This document shows, piece by piece, positions 7,934 to 17,422 of a stretch of DNA of 64,000 nucleotides (positions are counted from its first letter, which is position 1; every line of letters begins with the position of its first letter). The translations under genes and the position numbers were made by a program. Below the pieces are notes generated by a model. That model made no database searches. It was not told the DNA's origin and saw only the letters and a list, made by a program, of their open reading frames with translations. Where the stretch lies: contig CAQWMM010000005.1 of assembly GCA_948907985.1 (NCBI GenBank), positions 1 through 64,000 of the forward strand, in the 5' to 3' direction. This DNA is from an uncultured Bacillota bacterium. Lineage in GTDB: Bacteria; Bacillota; Dehalobacteriia; UBA4068; UBA4997.

Positions 7934-8929
7934 TTGAGCGTGAGAATTGCAATAGACGCTATGGGCGGCGATTTGGCCCCCAAAGCATTGGTGGACGGAG
8001 CGGTTAAGGCCGCCTCCGGGGTGCAGGATGTGCAGATTATTTTGGTGGGGCAGACGGATAAACTTCCGCAGGAAAGCTCTTTGCCTGATAATGTAACCAT
8101 TGAAGAGGCCGCCACCGTGATGGCTATGGATGAGTCGGTGGAGAACCTGCGCAAAAAACGCGACAGTTCTATTTGGGTGGCTACCAAGATGGTTAAGGAG
8201 GGGCGTGCGGACGCTGTGATTTCGGCTGGCAGTACCGGTGCGCAGATGGCCTCGGCCCTGCTGCTTTTGGGGCGAATCCCCGGTATTACCCGGCCCGGAA
8301 TCTGCACGGTGTTTCCCACGGTTAAGGGAGGTTCCATTTTGCTGGATATTGGCGCCAATCTGGAGTTGGATGTGGAACAGTATGTTCAGTTTGCAGTTTT
8401 GGGCAAAGTGGCAGCGCAGGCGCTGCTTAAAGTGGAAAATCCCACTATTGGTCTTTTAAATAATGGTACTGAGGAACATAAGGGCACTGATAAACTGGTT
8501 GAGGCGCATCAGCTGTTGAAAAAATCCGGCTTAAATTTTGTAGGCAACTATGAAGCCCGGGATTTGATGTCTGGACAGGTGGACGTGATTGTTACCGACG
8601 GTTTTACCGGCAACGCGGTGTTGAAGACCTCGGAGGGCCTGGCCAAAACCTTTATGAGCCTGCTCAAACAGGAATTGTCCGCTGGTATGACGCGGCGTTT
8701 GGGAGCGGCTTTGATTATGCCGGGCCTAAAGAAACTGAAACAGATGTTGGATTATAAGGCTATTGGCGGCGCGCCGCTTTTGGGGGTTGGCGGGTTAAGT
8801 TTGGTTTGCCATGGCAGTTCTGACGCGCAGACGATTGAATCCGCTATTAAGCAGACTGTCGGTTTGCAGCAGAGCGGTTTTATTGAATCGCTGCGGGAAC
8901 AGGCGGCTAGCTTTTTCCAGCAGAAATAA
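7934..8929 (+). CDS. plsX: Phosphate acyltransferase PlsX
   Basis: This is a 331-residue protein with the PlsX start VRIAIDAMGGDLAPKA and the conserved ISAGSTGAQMASALL, LDIGAN, GLLNNGTEEHKGT and VTDGFTGNAVLK motifs. PlsX makes acyl-phosphate from acyl-ACP and phosphate, the first step of phosphatidic acid synthesis in the PlsXY pathway. A TTG at 7934 is the likely start because GGGAGG lies seven bases upstream; a GTG at 7940 is the alternative. acpP, which supplies the acyl carrier, is next. Confidence 0.95.
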   Translation: MSVRIAIDAMGGDLAPKALVDGAVKAASGVQDVQIILVGQTDKLPQESSLPDNVTIEEAATVMAMDESVENLRKKRDSSIWVATKMVKEGRADAVISAGSTGAQMASALLLLGRIPGITRPGICTVFPTVKGGSILLDIGANLELDVEQYVQFAVLGKVAAQALLKVENPTIGLLNNGTEEHKGTDKLVEAHQLLKKSGLNFVGNYEARDLMSGQVDVIVTDGFTGNAVLKTSEGLAKTFMSLLKQELSAGMTRRLGAALIMPGLKKLKQMLDYKAIGGAPLLGVGGLSLVCHGSSDAQTIESAIKQTVGLQQSGFIESLREQAASFFQQK

Positions 8930-8957
8930 AAAATAAAATAATGAAAGGCGATTTAAT

Positions 8958-9188
8958 ATGGATACGATTGAAGTATTGCAAAATGCGATAAAAAAAGAAT
9001 TGGGCCGTGATTTGGGCGATTTGACTGTGAACACCACCTTTGAAGAACTGGCTTTGGACTCTTTGGACGTGGTGCAGATGGTTATGGCTATTGAAGAGGC
9101 CTTTGAAATTGAAATTGCCGACGAAGATGTGGACGGTATCAAAACAGTTGGCCAGCTGGTGGAATATATCGAAGAAAAAAGCAAATAG
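8958..9188 (+). CDS. acpP: Acyl carrier protein
   Basis: This 76-residue acidic protein carries the phosphopantetheine attachment motif LDSLDVVQ, with Ser35 as the modified residue. It shuttles acyl chains in fatty acid synthesis and feeds PlsX. Its position between plsX and rnc is the standard Firmicute order. Confidence 0.97.
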   Translation: MDTIEVLQNAIKKELGRDLGDLTVNTTFEELALDSLDVVQMVMAIEEAFEIEIADEDVDGIKTVGQLVEYIEEKSK

Positions 9189-9241
9189 TATAAACAAATA
9201 ATATATTTTGTAAAAACACAAGTGTTATATGGAGATTTGAT

Positions 9242-9979
9242 GTGAATACAGAGGGAGTCAATAAAAATAGAATAGAAAAACTGGGCGAACTGGCCGAAAA
9301 ACTGAATTGGCAGGGCGACTTGCATTTGTTGCAGCAGGCGCTGACTCATCCCACTTATTTTGAGGGGCAAAAGACGGTCGGCGATGAGGACAACCAGCGG
9401 TTGGAATTTCTCGGTGATTCTATTTTGGGTTTTGTGGTGGCAAGAGAACTTTTTAAGCGCAATCCTGCCGCCGATGAGGGTTATTTAAGCAAAACCAGAG
9501 CGGCTTTGGTTTGTGAGGGTTCCTTGGCGGATTTGGCCCGGGAGCTTGGCCTGGGTGATTATATCATCATGGGCAAGGGCAGCCTGAAAAACGGCGAGCA
9601 GAACCGCAATTCCATTTTGGCCGACGCTTTTGAGGCGGTGGTGGGTGCAATGTATCTGGCGCAGGGGCAGGACAAGGTGGAGGCCTTTTTGCTGGCGCGC
9701 TTTACAACAGAACTGGAAGAAAAGGTGGGCGACCGCTATGAGGATTATAAGGGCTTGATGCAGATGTTGGTGCAAACCCTTTCTGAGCGGCATATTACCT
9801 ATCAGCTGCTTTCGGCCACCGGGCCGTCGCACCAGCGCACCTTTACGGTGGCTTTGGTCTATTGTGGTGAAACTTTGGCCTCGGCCTCCGGCCCCAGCAA
9901 AAAAGAGGCGGAACAAAAGGCCGCCCGGCTGGCCTGGCAGCGGCAGGATGAATGGGTGGCGCGGCTGGCGCGCGGTTGA
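9242..9979 (+). CDS. rnc: Ribonuclease III
   Basis: The 245-residue protein has the RNase III signature NQRLEFLGDS (residues ~51-60, catalytic Glu/Asp), the second acidic site DAFEAVVGAMYL and a C-terminal double-stranded RNA-binding domain (PSKKEAEQKAARLAW). It cleaves structured RNA in rRNA and mRNA processing. The GTG start at 9242 follows GGAGA; the ATG at 9240 is in another frame and immediately stopped. Its targets may include sense-antisense duplexes such as that proposed at 59.6 kb (inference). Confidence 0.95.
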   Translation: MNTEGVNKNRIEKLGELAEKLNWQGDLHLLQQALTHPTYFEGQKTVGDEDNQRLEFLGDSILGFVVARELFKRNPAADEGYLSKTRAALVCEGSLADLARELGLGDYIIMGKGSLKNGEQNRNSILADAFEAVVGAMYLAQGQDKVEAFLLARFTTELEEKVGDRYEDYKGLMQMLVQTLSERHITYQLLSATGPSHQRTFTVALVYCGETLASASGPSKKEAEQKAARLAWQRQDEWVARLARG

Positions 9980-10012
9980 TTAAATTGCTAAAAATGAGAA
10001 GTGAGGTGGAAT

Positions 10013-11083
10013 ATGGCGCAGGCAAAAAAACATATTCTGCCTTTTTTTATTCCGCATTTGGGCTGTCCGCAGCAGTGCGTTTTCTGTGATCAGCATAAGA
10101 TTACCGGGCAGCAGCCGCCGGCGGCGGAACAAATTGCCGCGGCTATTGTTGCTTTGCCGCCGGAATTGGCGGCTGATTTTGAGTTGGCGTTTTATGGCGG
10201 CAGTTTTACCGCCTTGCCGCTGGATTTGCAGACATATTATTTGGAACCGGCGCGGCGCGCTCTGGCCGAGGGCCGGCTTGGCTCGGTGCGGGTTTCTACC
10301 CGGCCTGATTGCATTAACCCGCAGATTTTAACGGTTTTGCGTCAATACGGGGTTAATACGGTGGAATTGGGCGTACAGTCGATGCTAGATGAGGTTTTGC
10401 AAAAAGCCCGGCGCGGCCATACGGCGGCGCAGGCGTTGGCGGCGCTCCGTTTGTTGCAGCAGGCCGGCTTTACCGCCGGGGTTCAGCTGATGCCCGGCCT
10501 GCCGGGTGAAAGCCCGGCAGCTTGTCTGGCGGGGGCCGGGCTGCTGCTGCGGGAGCGGCCTGCTATGCTGCGCATTTATCCGACTGTGGTTTTGCAGGGC
10601 TCTGGCCTGGCTGCTTTATATCAGCGGGGGCAATACCAGCCGCTGACTCTGGACGAGGCGGCGGCGGTTACGCTGGCGTTGAAAATTATGGCCGATGATT
10701 TGGGGATAAAAGTGATCCGGATGGGCTTGCAGCCAAGCGAAACCCTGAACAGTCAGGTGTTGGCCGGACCCTATCATCAAGCCTTTGGCAGTTTGGTGCA
10801 GGGACTTTACTGGCGGAATAAAATTCTTTGGGCGCTGCAAAAATGGCCGGGCGCGCAGGTGGTTGCTCTGGCCCGGCAGGATATATCGGCGGCGGTTGGC
10901 CATAAACGGCAGAATACGGCTTTTTATCAACAGCTTGTGCCGGGATTGCGGATTACGGCCGCTGACCTACCGGTCGGTTCATCATTGCTTATTTGGGCGG
11001 ATGGCCGGCGGCAAATGTTTACGGATGTTGATTTTCGGCGCGGTTGTGATGTTATAGGCTGTGTAATGGCGGGGATCGTTTAG
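10013..11083 (+). CDS. Radical SAM protein, Elp3/COG1243-like, rnc-smc neighbour
   Basis: This is a 356-residue protein with the radical SAM cluster motif CPQQCVFC (CxxxCxxC) near the N-terminus, then LAFYGGSFTA, VRVSTRPDCI and VELGVQSM, as in Firmicute COG1243 proteins found beside rnc and smc. The cluster would bind [4Fe-4S] and cleave SAM. The family is related to Elp3 but lacks an obvious acetyltransferase domain here, and its substrate is unknown to me. The ATG at 10013 follows GAGGTGG; it is 20 bp upstream of smc. Confidence 0.8.
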   Translation: MAQAKKHILPFFIPHLGCPQQCVFCDQHKITGQQPPAAEQIAAAIVALPPELAADFELAFYGGSFTALPLDLQTYYLEPARRALAEGRLGSVRVSTRPDCINPQILTVLRQYGVNTVELGVQSMLDEVLQKARRGHTAAQALAALRLLQQAGFTAGVQLMPGLPGESPAACLAGAGLLLRERPAMLRIYPTVVLQGSGLAALYQRGQYQPLTLDEAAAVTLALKIMADDLGIKVIRMGLQPSETLNSQVLAGPYHQAFGSLVQGLYWRNKILWALQKWPGAQVVALARQDISAAVGHKRQNTAFYQQLVPGLRITAADLPVGSSLLIWADGRRQMFTDVDFRRGCDVIGCVMAGIV

Positions 11084-11102
11084 AGAGGGAGTTTTTATTG
11101 GT

Positions 11103-14100
11103 ATGTACTTAAAGAGCATTGAGTTGTCCGGGTTCAAATCTTTCACTAACCGTACGGTTATTAAGCTGGAGGACGGAATTTCCTGCATTGTGGGGCCAAA
11201 CGGCAGCGGCAAGTCCAATATTGCCGACGCTGTGCGCTGGGTTTTGGGGGAACAAAGCGCCAAAATTCTGCGCGGCCACAAAATGGAGGATATTATTTTT
11301 GCCGGCTCGGACAAGCGCAAACCGCTGGGTATGGCGGAGGTTACCTTGCATATTGATAATTCGGACGGCAGTCTGCCTTTGGAATTTTCGGCGGTCAGCG
11401 TTTGCCGGCGCGCCTATCGCGACGGGGATTCCGAGTATTTGCTTAATGGGCGGCAGTGTCGCCTGACGGACATTCGCGAACTTTTTATGGACAGCGGTAT
11501 TAGTAATAATTCTCTGGCGCTGATTGGCCAGGGACGGATTCAGGAAGTTGTGAATATGAAACCGGACGAGCGCCGGCTGCTTTTGGAGGACGCCGCCGGT
11601 ATTGTGAAGTATCGGGCGCGCAAACAGACTGCGCAGCGCAAGCTGGCTGATACGGAACAAAATTTGACGCGTCTTTGGGATATTATCAGCGAGCTTACGG
11701 TGCGTTTGGCCCCTTTGGCGGAACAAAGCAGCCAGGCGGAGACCTTTTTGCGCCTTAAGGAACAGGCGGATAAGCAAGAAATTAACCTGATTTTACAAAA
11801 TATGCAGGAAAATCGCCAGAGTTTGCAGGAAAACGCCGCCGCTCTGGCCGAAACTCAACTCTTGCTTGAACAGGCGGACAGCCGCCGCCTGCATTTGGAG
11901 GCTGATTTAGCGGCGGCAAGGCTGGCCAGTGATCAAGCGGAGGGCCGGCTTGTGGAGGAGCGGCAGCAGTTTTTTGATTTGAAATCCAAACGTGAACAGG
12001 CCGAGGCGCAAAGCCGGCTTTGGCAGGAAAAGCTGCATACGGCGGAGGACAATATTCAGCGTTTGCAGGGGGAGCTTGCGCGGCTGTTGCAGCAGGACAG
12101 CGGTTTTATGGCCGAGGTGGAACGCCTGCGCCAGGGTGCGGCAACGGCTAAGGAAGATTGGCAGCGCCAGGAAGAGAGCGTCAAAGAGCAGGAACAGACC
12201 TTTGCCGCCAGGCGGGAAGAGGTGGAAAATTTGCAGGCCGAGCAGGAGATTGCCCGGCAGGAAATTTTGGATAACACCGGCCAGTTGGCTAATTTGCAGA
12301 ACGAGCAGACTTTTTTGGCCAGATCGGCAGCGGAAATTGAGCAGAATATGTTAAACACGCGGCGGGATATAAACGCCTTGCTGGGCGAGAAACAGGAACT
12401 GGCGCGGCAAACCGGGCAGTTGCAGGCTAACTTGCAGGCTTTGCAGCAAAAACGCGCCGCTAACCAAGAGCGGCTTTTGCAGCTGGGCCAGGATTTGGAC
12501 GCGCAGGAGGCGCGCATTGTGCAGGCTAATGAGGCCAGCGTGGCGGTGCGTATGAAATTGAACAGTGAGGAATCGCGCTTAAAAATTTTAACGGAGATGG
12601 CGGAAAACAAAAGCGGCTTTTATCCCGGCGTGCGCGCGGTACTGCGGGGGCGGCAGCAGGGGCGTTTGCAGACCGACGGCGTTTTGGGCGTGGTTCTGGA
12701 TTTGATTGAGTCGGAGAGTCGGTATAGTTTGGCATTGGAGGCCGCGGTGGGCGCCGGCTTGCAAAATTTGGTGGTCAGCGACGACCGGGCGGCGCGCGCC
12801 TGCGTGGCTTATTTGAAAAAGGAAAAACTGGGCCGCGCGACCTTTTTGCCGCTGGCCAGCCTGAAGTGGCGGCTTAATGCCGAACTGACGCAGGCGCTTG
12901 CGCACCCCGGCGTGATTGGCCGCTGTTCTGACGTGGTTCAATGCCGGCCGGAGGTGCGCCCGGCGGTAGAATTTTTGTTTGCGAATATTTTGTTGGTGGA
13001 AGATTTGGACGTGGCCGCCGAGGTGGCGCGTTTGCACCGTCAACAGTTTAAGATTGTTACGCTGGCCGGGGATATAATTTCGCCGGGCGGTTCAATTACC
13101 GGCGGCAGCCGGCAGAAAAATGCCGGCGATTTGCTGCAAAAGAAAAATCAGCTGGCCGAACTTAAACACAGCGTGCAGCAGTTGAAACAGCAGGGCGAAC
13201 AGGGACAGCAGAATTTGTTGGCTTTGCAGGCCGACCGGGACAGGCTGGCGGCGGAGCGCGGCAGCCTGGCGGAGGCCGACCGGGAACTGGAACTGCAATA
13301 TCTTGGTAAGGTTAAGGATATAAGCCATCTGCGCGATAATCTGGCCGATAAAGAGGAGCAAACGGTGCAGTTAGAGCGCGCCCTGGCCGATAGTGAGCGC
13401 GAGCGCGGGCTGGTGCTTGGCCGGCAGAAAGAACTGGCCGGAGAGCTGAAAAGCTGGGATGACATCAGCCGGCGCGCCAATCAGGCGCTGGCCGATTTGC
13501 AGCGGCGGCAGGAAGAACAGAACAAGGCCCTGGAGCAGGGGCGGCAGGCATTAGAGCAGGGCCGCTTGCAGGCTTTGGCCAAACAGCAGGAGTATCAAAC
13601 ATTAGCCAATGATTTGGCGCGCTTGCAGGCGGAAAAGGGGAGCCTTTTTGCCCAGAAAGAGGAAAAAGAACAGGCTTTGCTGGAGTGGCAGACGCAGCAG
13701 GGCGCAATGCAGCAGGCCTGGCAGGGCAAGCAGCAGGAAGTTCAGGCTTTTTTTGCCCAAATTGAACGGGCCGAAGAGAATTTGCAGCAGCTAACCGAGG
13801 AGCTGGGCGGGCGCAGGCGGCAGATTGAAGACTGGGATCGTCAGGTGGCGGCCCTGCGTCAGGAGTCGGCGCGCTTTAATCAGGAACTTACGCAGTTGAA
13901 GGTGAAAGAGGCGCGTTTGCAGGCGGAGGATAACGCCGACAGCCAAAAGCTGGCCGAGGGCTTTGAACTCAGCTATGAACAGGCCCTGCCGCTTCTGGAC
14001 ACGAAACTGGGCCGCCTGGAACTGACGCAAAACCTTAAACAGCTGAAAAAACAGCTGGCGACGCTGGGTAACGTTAATCTGGAGGCCATTGAGGAATATC

Positions 14101-14681
14101 GTCAGGTGCGGGAGCGGCACGAATTTTTGTCAACGCAGCGGGAGGATTTGTTGGAGGCGCATGCTTCTTTAAATAACGTGATTCAGGAAATGGATGAAAT
14201 TATGGCCAAACGCTTCCGCGAGACCTTTGAACAGGTTAACCGCAATTTTGGCCAAACCTTTGTGCAGCTTTTTGGCGGCGGTTCCGCCTCGCTGTTTTTA
14301 ACCGAGCCGGACGAAATTTTGAATACCGGCGTGGATTTGCTGGTGCAGCCGCCGGGCAAAAAACTGATTAATTATAACCTGCTTTCCGGCGGTGAAAAGT
14401 CTTTAATCGGCGTGGCGCTGGTGTTGGCTATTTTTCAGTTTAGGCCCAGCCCGTTCTGTATTCTGGACGAGGTGGACGCCGCCCTGGACGAGGCTAATGT
14501 GGAAAGGTTCGCCGATTATATCAAAATGTTTAAGCAGAAAACCCAGTTTATTGTGGTAACGCATCGCCAGGGCACTATGGAAGCCGCCGACCGGCTTTGG
14601 GGCGTTACTATGGAGAAAGACGGGGTTTCTAAAATTGTATCGGTGCGGCTGACTGACGATTTGCAGCAGTATGTTTCCTGA
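11103..14681 (+). CDS. smc: Chromosome segregation ATPase SMC
   Basis: This protein of 1192 residues has the Walker A motif GPNGSGKSN (31-39). Long Gln/Glu/Leu-rich coiled coils flank a hinge (~residues 500-670, containing GVLGVVLDLIESES and GGSITGGS). The C-terminal head has LLSGGEKSLIG and the Walker B FCILDEVDAALDE. SMC with ScpAB loops and compacts chromosomal DNA. Length and architecture are normal. ftsY follows, but from its own predicted promoter. Confidence 0.97.
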   Translation: MYLKSIELSGFKSFTNRTVIKLEDGISCIVGPNGSGKSNIADAVRWVLGEQSAKILRGHKMEDIIFAGSDKRKPLGMAEVTLHIDNSDGSLPLEFSAVSVCRRAYRDGDSEYLLNGRQCRLTDIRELFMDSGISNNSLALIGQGRIQEVVNMKPDERRLLLEDAAGIVKYRARKQTAQRKLADTEQNLTRLWDIISELTVRLAPLAEQSSQAETFLRLKEQADKQEINLILQNMQENRQSLQENAAALAETQLLLEQADSRRLHLEADLAAARLASDQAEGRLVEERQQFFDLKSKREQAEAQSRLWQEKLHTAEDNIQRLQGELARLLQQDSGFMAEVERLRQGAATAKEDWQRQEESVKEQEQTFAARREEVENLQAEQEIARQEILDNTGQLANLQNEQTFLARSAAEIEQNMLNTRRDINALLGEKQELARQTGQLQANLQALQQKRAANQERLLQLGQDLDAQEARIVQANEASVAVRMKLNSEESRLKILTEMAENKSGFYPGVRAVLRGRQQGRLQTDGVLGVVLDLIESESRYSLALEAAVGAGLQNLVVSDDRAARACVAYLKKEKLGRATFLPLASLKWRLNAELTQALAHPGVIGRCSDVVQCRPEVRPAVEFLFANILLVEDLDVAAEVARLHRQQFKIVTLAGDIISPGGSITGGSRQKNAGDLLQKKNQLAELKHSVQQLKQQGEQGQQNLLALQADRDRLAAERGSLAEADRELELQYLGKVKDISHLRDNLADKEEQTVQLERALADSERERGLVLGRQKELAGELKSWDDISRRANQALADLQRRQEEQNKALEQGRQALEQGRLQALAKQQEYQTLANDLARLQAEKGSLFAQKEEKEQALLEWQTQQGAMQQAWQGKQQEVQAFFAQIERAEENLQQLTEELGGRRRQIEDWDRQVAALRQESARFNQELTQLKVKEARLQAEDNADSQKLAEGFELSYEQALPLLDTKLGRLELTQNLKQLKKQLATLGNVNLEAIEEYRQVRERHEFLSTQREDLLEAHASLNNVIQEMDEIMAKRFRETFEQVNRNFGQTFVQLFGGGSASLFLTEPDEILNTGVDLLVQPPGKKLINYNLLSGGEKSLIGVALVLAIFQFRPSPFCILDEVDAALDEANVERFADYIKMFKQKTQFIVVTHRQGTMEAADRLWGVTMEKDGVSKIVSVRLTDDLQQYVS

Positions 14682-14695
14682 TTTTGGCTAAAAAC

Positions 14696-14724
14696 TTGCT
14701 ATAAATAAAAAATTGTGTTAAAAT
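14696..14724 (+). promoter_or_regulatory. Sigma-A-type promoter for ftsY
   Basis: TTGCTA (14696-14701), 17-bp spacer, TAAAAT (14719-14724), in an AT-rich gap. A second TATAAT at 14730-14735 lacks a good -35. Confidence 0.5.
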
Positions 14725-14757
14725 AAATGTATAATATAGAAATAAGGGGGCTGCGGT

Positions 14758-15732
14758 ATGGGTTTTTTTGCAAAGCTGAAACAGGGTTTGACGAAAACAC
14801 GCGATGATTTTAATAATAAGCTTGCCCAGGTTTTTTCTCTGGGGCGTAAAATAGATGAAGAATTTTATGAGGATTTGGAAGAGACACTGATTCAGGCGGA
14901 TGTTGGCGTGCAGACAGCGATTGAGCTGACCGAGCGCCTGCGCGAGATTGAGAAAAAGGAGCATATCCGCGAGGCCGAACCTTTGCGCCAGGCTTTGCAG
15001 GACGAGATTGTTAAAATCATCAAAGGCTCGGAGGAGGGCGAAAATAAAAACCGCTTTCTGCTTAAGGGCGGCCGATTGAATATCATTTTGGTGGTGGGCG
15101 TAAACGGCGCCGGCAAAACCACCACCATTGGCAAGATGGCCGCTTATTATCACAGTATTGGGCATAACGTTTTGCTGGCGGCGGCTGATACTTTTCGCGC
15201 TGCGGCGATTGAACAGCTTTGTATGTGGGGCGAGCGGGCCGGCGTAGATGTGATCCGGCAGAACAGCGGTTCTGATCCGGGGGCGGTGGTTTTTGACGCT
15301 TGCCAGGCGGCGGTATCGCGCGGCACTAACATTTTGATTGTGGATACGGCCGGGCGGCTGCAAAATAAAACCAACTTAATGGAAGAACTGCGCAAAATCA
15401 ACCGGATTATTGAGCGTGAGGCGCCGCAGGCCAATGTGGAAGTTCTGCTGGTGTTAGACGCCGGCACCGGTCAGAACGCTATCAGCCAGGCCAAGCTTTT
15501 TGGCGAGGTTGTGCCGCTTTCCGGCATTATTTTGACCAAGCTGGACGGTACGGCTAAGGGCGGCGTGGTGATTGGTATTGCCAACGAGCTGAATTTGCCG
15601 GTGAAGATGATTGGCGTTGGCGAGGGCGTTGATGACCTGCGCGAGTTTGTGGCGGCGGACTTTGCGGCGGCGCTGTTTGCCGACGACCATGAAGAGACTA
15701 GCAATTATGATGTTTTGCGGGAGGAGGAATAG
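14758..15732 (+). CDS. ftsY: Signal recognition particle receptor FtsY
   Basis: This is a 324-residue SRP GTPase. The N domain (1-~95) is followed by the G domain with GVNGAGKTT (114-122), DTFRAAAIEQL, DTAGRLQ and TKLDGTAKGG. It docks SRP-ribosome complexes to SecYEG and hydrolyses GTP. It lacks the long acidic A domain of the E. coli protein, as usual for Firmicutes. The final GAGGAGGAATAG doubles as the ribosome site of the next gene. Confidence 0.97.
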   Translation: MGFFAKLKQGLTKTRDDFNNKLAQVFSLGRKIDEEFYEDLEETLIQADVGVQTAIELTERLREIEKKEHIREAEPLRQALQDEIVKIIKGSEEGENKNRFLLKGGRLNIILVVGVNGAGKTTTIGKMAAYYHSIGHNVLLAAADTFRAAAIEQLCMWGERAGVDVIRQNSGSDPGAVVFDACQAAVSRGTNILIVDTAGRLQNKTNLMEELRKINRIIEREAPQANVEVLLVLDAGTGQNAISQAKLFGEVVPLSGIILTKLDGTAKGGVVIGIANELNLPVKMIGVGEGVDDLREFVAADFAAALFADDHEETSNYDVLREEE

Positions 15733-15735
15733 AAC

Positions 15736-16473
15736 ATGTTGGCTTTGATTGCCGGAACCGGCTTTTATGATTGGGACGCTCTGCGTAATCAGCAGGAAAA
15801 ACGAATTGTTACTCCGTATGGCGAGGCGAATGTTTTTCTGGGCGAGGTGGAGGGGCCGGCCGGCCCCAAACCGCTGGTGTTTTTGCCGCGCCATGCCCGC
15901 AACCACAGCATACCGCCGCATCTGATTAATTATCGTGCCAATATCTGGGCGCTGCAAAGTCTGGGAGTGCAGAAGATTATTGCGGTTAACGCGGTGGGCT
16001 CGCTGCTGCGCGAGGTGCCGCCGGGCAGCATTGTTTTAGTTGATGATTTTATCGACTTCACCTATGGGCGGGAGCATACTTTTTTCACCGGCGGCGAAAC
16101 CGGCGTCAGACATACGGATATGACGCACTGCTACGACGAGGACTGGCAGAGCCAGATTAAGGCGGCGGCGGCGCGTGCGAAAATTCCCCTGGTGGAGGGC
16201 GGGGTATATGTTTGCGTGCAGGGGCCGCGTTTTGAATCCCGCGCCGAGATCAGGGCTTATGCCCGGATGGGTGGTACGATTTCCGGCATGACCGGCGTGC
16301 CGGAAGTTACGCTGGCTAACGAATTGGGTATTAAGTATGGTTCGTTGGCCATGGTAACCAATTTTGCCTGCGGCCTGGCGGATAAAGTAACCCATGAAGA
16401 GGTTACGGAGTTGATGGGGATTAACGCTGAACGCCTGGCTAAAATATTGCTGGAGCTGGTTTGGACTTATTAA
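15736..16473 (+). CDS. Methylthioadenosine/purine nucleoside phosphorylase (MtnP family)
   Basis: The 245-residue protein has family motifs ALIAGTGFYDW (phosphate loop region), FLPRHARNHSIPPHLINYRAN (split here: FLPRHARNH and PPHLINYRAN), VNAVGSL, GPRFESRAEIRAYA and GMTGVPEVTLANELG. These enzymes phosphorolyse MTA, MTI or purine nucleosides. The MTA-type active site and the 6-oxopurine type differ in a few residues that I cannot decide here. It overlaps the end of the ftsY ribosome-site region with only 3 bp between genes, so it is co-transcribed. Confidence 0.85.
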   Translation: MLALIAGTGFYDWDALRNQQEKRIVTPYGEANVFLGEVEGPAGPKPLVFLPRHARNHSIPPHLINYRANIWALQSLGVQKIIAVNAVGSLLREVPPGSIVLVDDFIDFTYGREHTFFTGGETGVRHTDMTHCYDEDWQSQIKAAAARAKIPLVEGGVYVCVQGPRFESRAEIRAYARMGGTISGMTGVPEVTLANELGIKYGSLAMVTNFACGLADKVTHEEVTELMGINAERLAKILLELVWTY

Positions 16474-16535
16474 AAGTGCTAAAATTAAATTTCGCTGCAT
16501 ATGCTTAAACATCCTAAATAAAGCAGGTGAGCATA

Positions 16536-17057
16536 ATGGCGGAAAATATCGTTTTGGTTGGTATGATGGGCGTGGGCAAAACGGCGGTGGGCCGGCTGTT
16601 GGCTGAAGAGCTGGATTTTGATTTTGTCGATTTGGACTCGGAACTGGAGCGGGTTTGCGGGCTTAAGCTGCCGCAGATTTACAGCAAGTACGGAGCGATT
16701 CGCTTTTATTCAGAGGATAAGCTTTTGCTGCGCAAACAGCTGGGCAAAAGCGGTTTGGTGCTGGCCGCTGACGGAGCTCTGCCGCCTGACGAGCAGCAGC
16801 TTGAACTTTGGCGGCAGCTGGGCTGCGTTATTTGGTTAAAAGCTGATCCTGACACTATTTTCCGGCGGGTAAGGCGTAAAAATAACCGGATTTTTCTGCC
16901 CAGACAGGCTGACGCCGAAAGTGTGCGGCAGATGGCGGAGGCGCGCGCCGCGCTATACGCCGCTGCGGCGGAGTATAGTATTGACGTTGATAAATGGGCG
17001 CTGGAAGAAGTTGCCAGTAAAATATTGGGATTTTATCACAACAAAGCGCAAAGTTAG
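16536..17057 (+). CDS. Shikimate kinase-like P-loop protein with altered substrate loop
   Basis: This is a 173-residue protein with Walker A GMMGVGKT, the DLDSELE acidic pair and a conserved Arg (IRFYSEDK), giving the overall fold of shikimate kinase (AroK). The shikimate-binding Gly-Gly-Gly loop, normally ATGGG, reads AADGALPP. The protein may therefore phosphorylate something else or be a weak or inactive paralogue. The ATG at 16536 follows AGGTGA. It is 60 bp downstream of the nucleoside phosphorylase. Its 3' end overlaps the convergent small membrane gene by 4 bp. Confidence 0.75.
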   Translation: MAENIVLVGMMGVGKTAVGRLLAEELDFDFVDLDSELERVCGLKLPQIYSKYGAIRFYSEDKLLLRKQLGKSGLVLAADGALPPDEQQLELWRQLGCVIWLKADPDTIFRRVRRKNNRIFLPRQADAESVRQMAEARAALYAAAAEYSIDVDKWALEEVASKILGFYHNKAQS

Positions 17058-17263
17058 CTTTTGTTGGCAAAAAATGATTCGATATTGCGGTAAATACCGC
17101 GGCAGGACTTAAATAATACCTGCGCAGCGGCCCTGGCCGCCCCGGTCAGGGCGCAGATAACGGCGAATAAATATAACAGAAAAGCGGCAATCAGGCTGAT
17201 TGCCAGCCAGACGGCGATTAGTCCGGTGATTATTAAGGCGGTTAACGCCCAAAATTTGTCCAC
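17054..17263 (-). CDS. Small hydrophobic membrane protein
   Basis: A 69-residue protein starting with GTG, preceded by AGGGGGC about nine bases upstream. Residues ~7-50 are almost entirely hydrophobic (LIITGLIAVWLAISLIAAFL and beyond), enough for one or two membrane segments, followed by a basic tail. No family recognised. Plausible but small. Confidence 0.5.
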   Translation of the reverse strand: MDKFWALTALIITGLIAVWLAISLIAAFLLYLFAVICALTGAARAAAQVLFKSCRGIYRNIESFFANKS

Positions 17264-17387
17264 GGCAACAGGCCCCCTATGTCAGTTTTCTGTGCTGTTT
17301 GTTATATAATATGCAGGTTTTTGGCGGCAAGCTAATGTGTTTGTAAAATTATCCAGGATAAAGTTTGCACTTTCTTTGCCTAAACGC

Positions 17388-17416
17388 TTGACAAGTTTGT
17401 CTTAAATATATAAAAT
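17388..17416 (+). promoter_or_regulatory. Strong promoter of the rny leader RNA
   Basis: TTGACA (17388-17393), 17-bp spacer, TAAAAT (17411-17416). It predicts a transcript start near 17423, about 320 bases before the rny start codon. Confidence 0.75.
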
Positions 17417-17422
17417 AATAGG

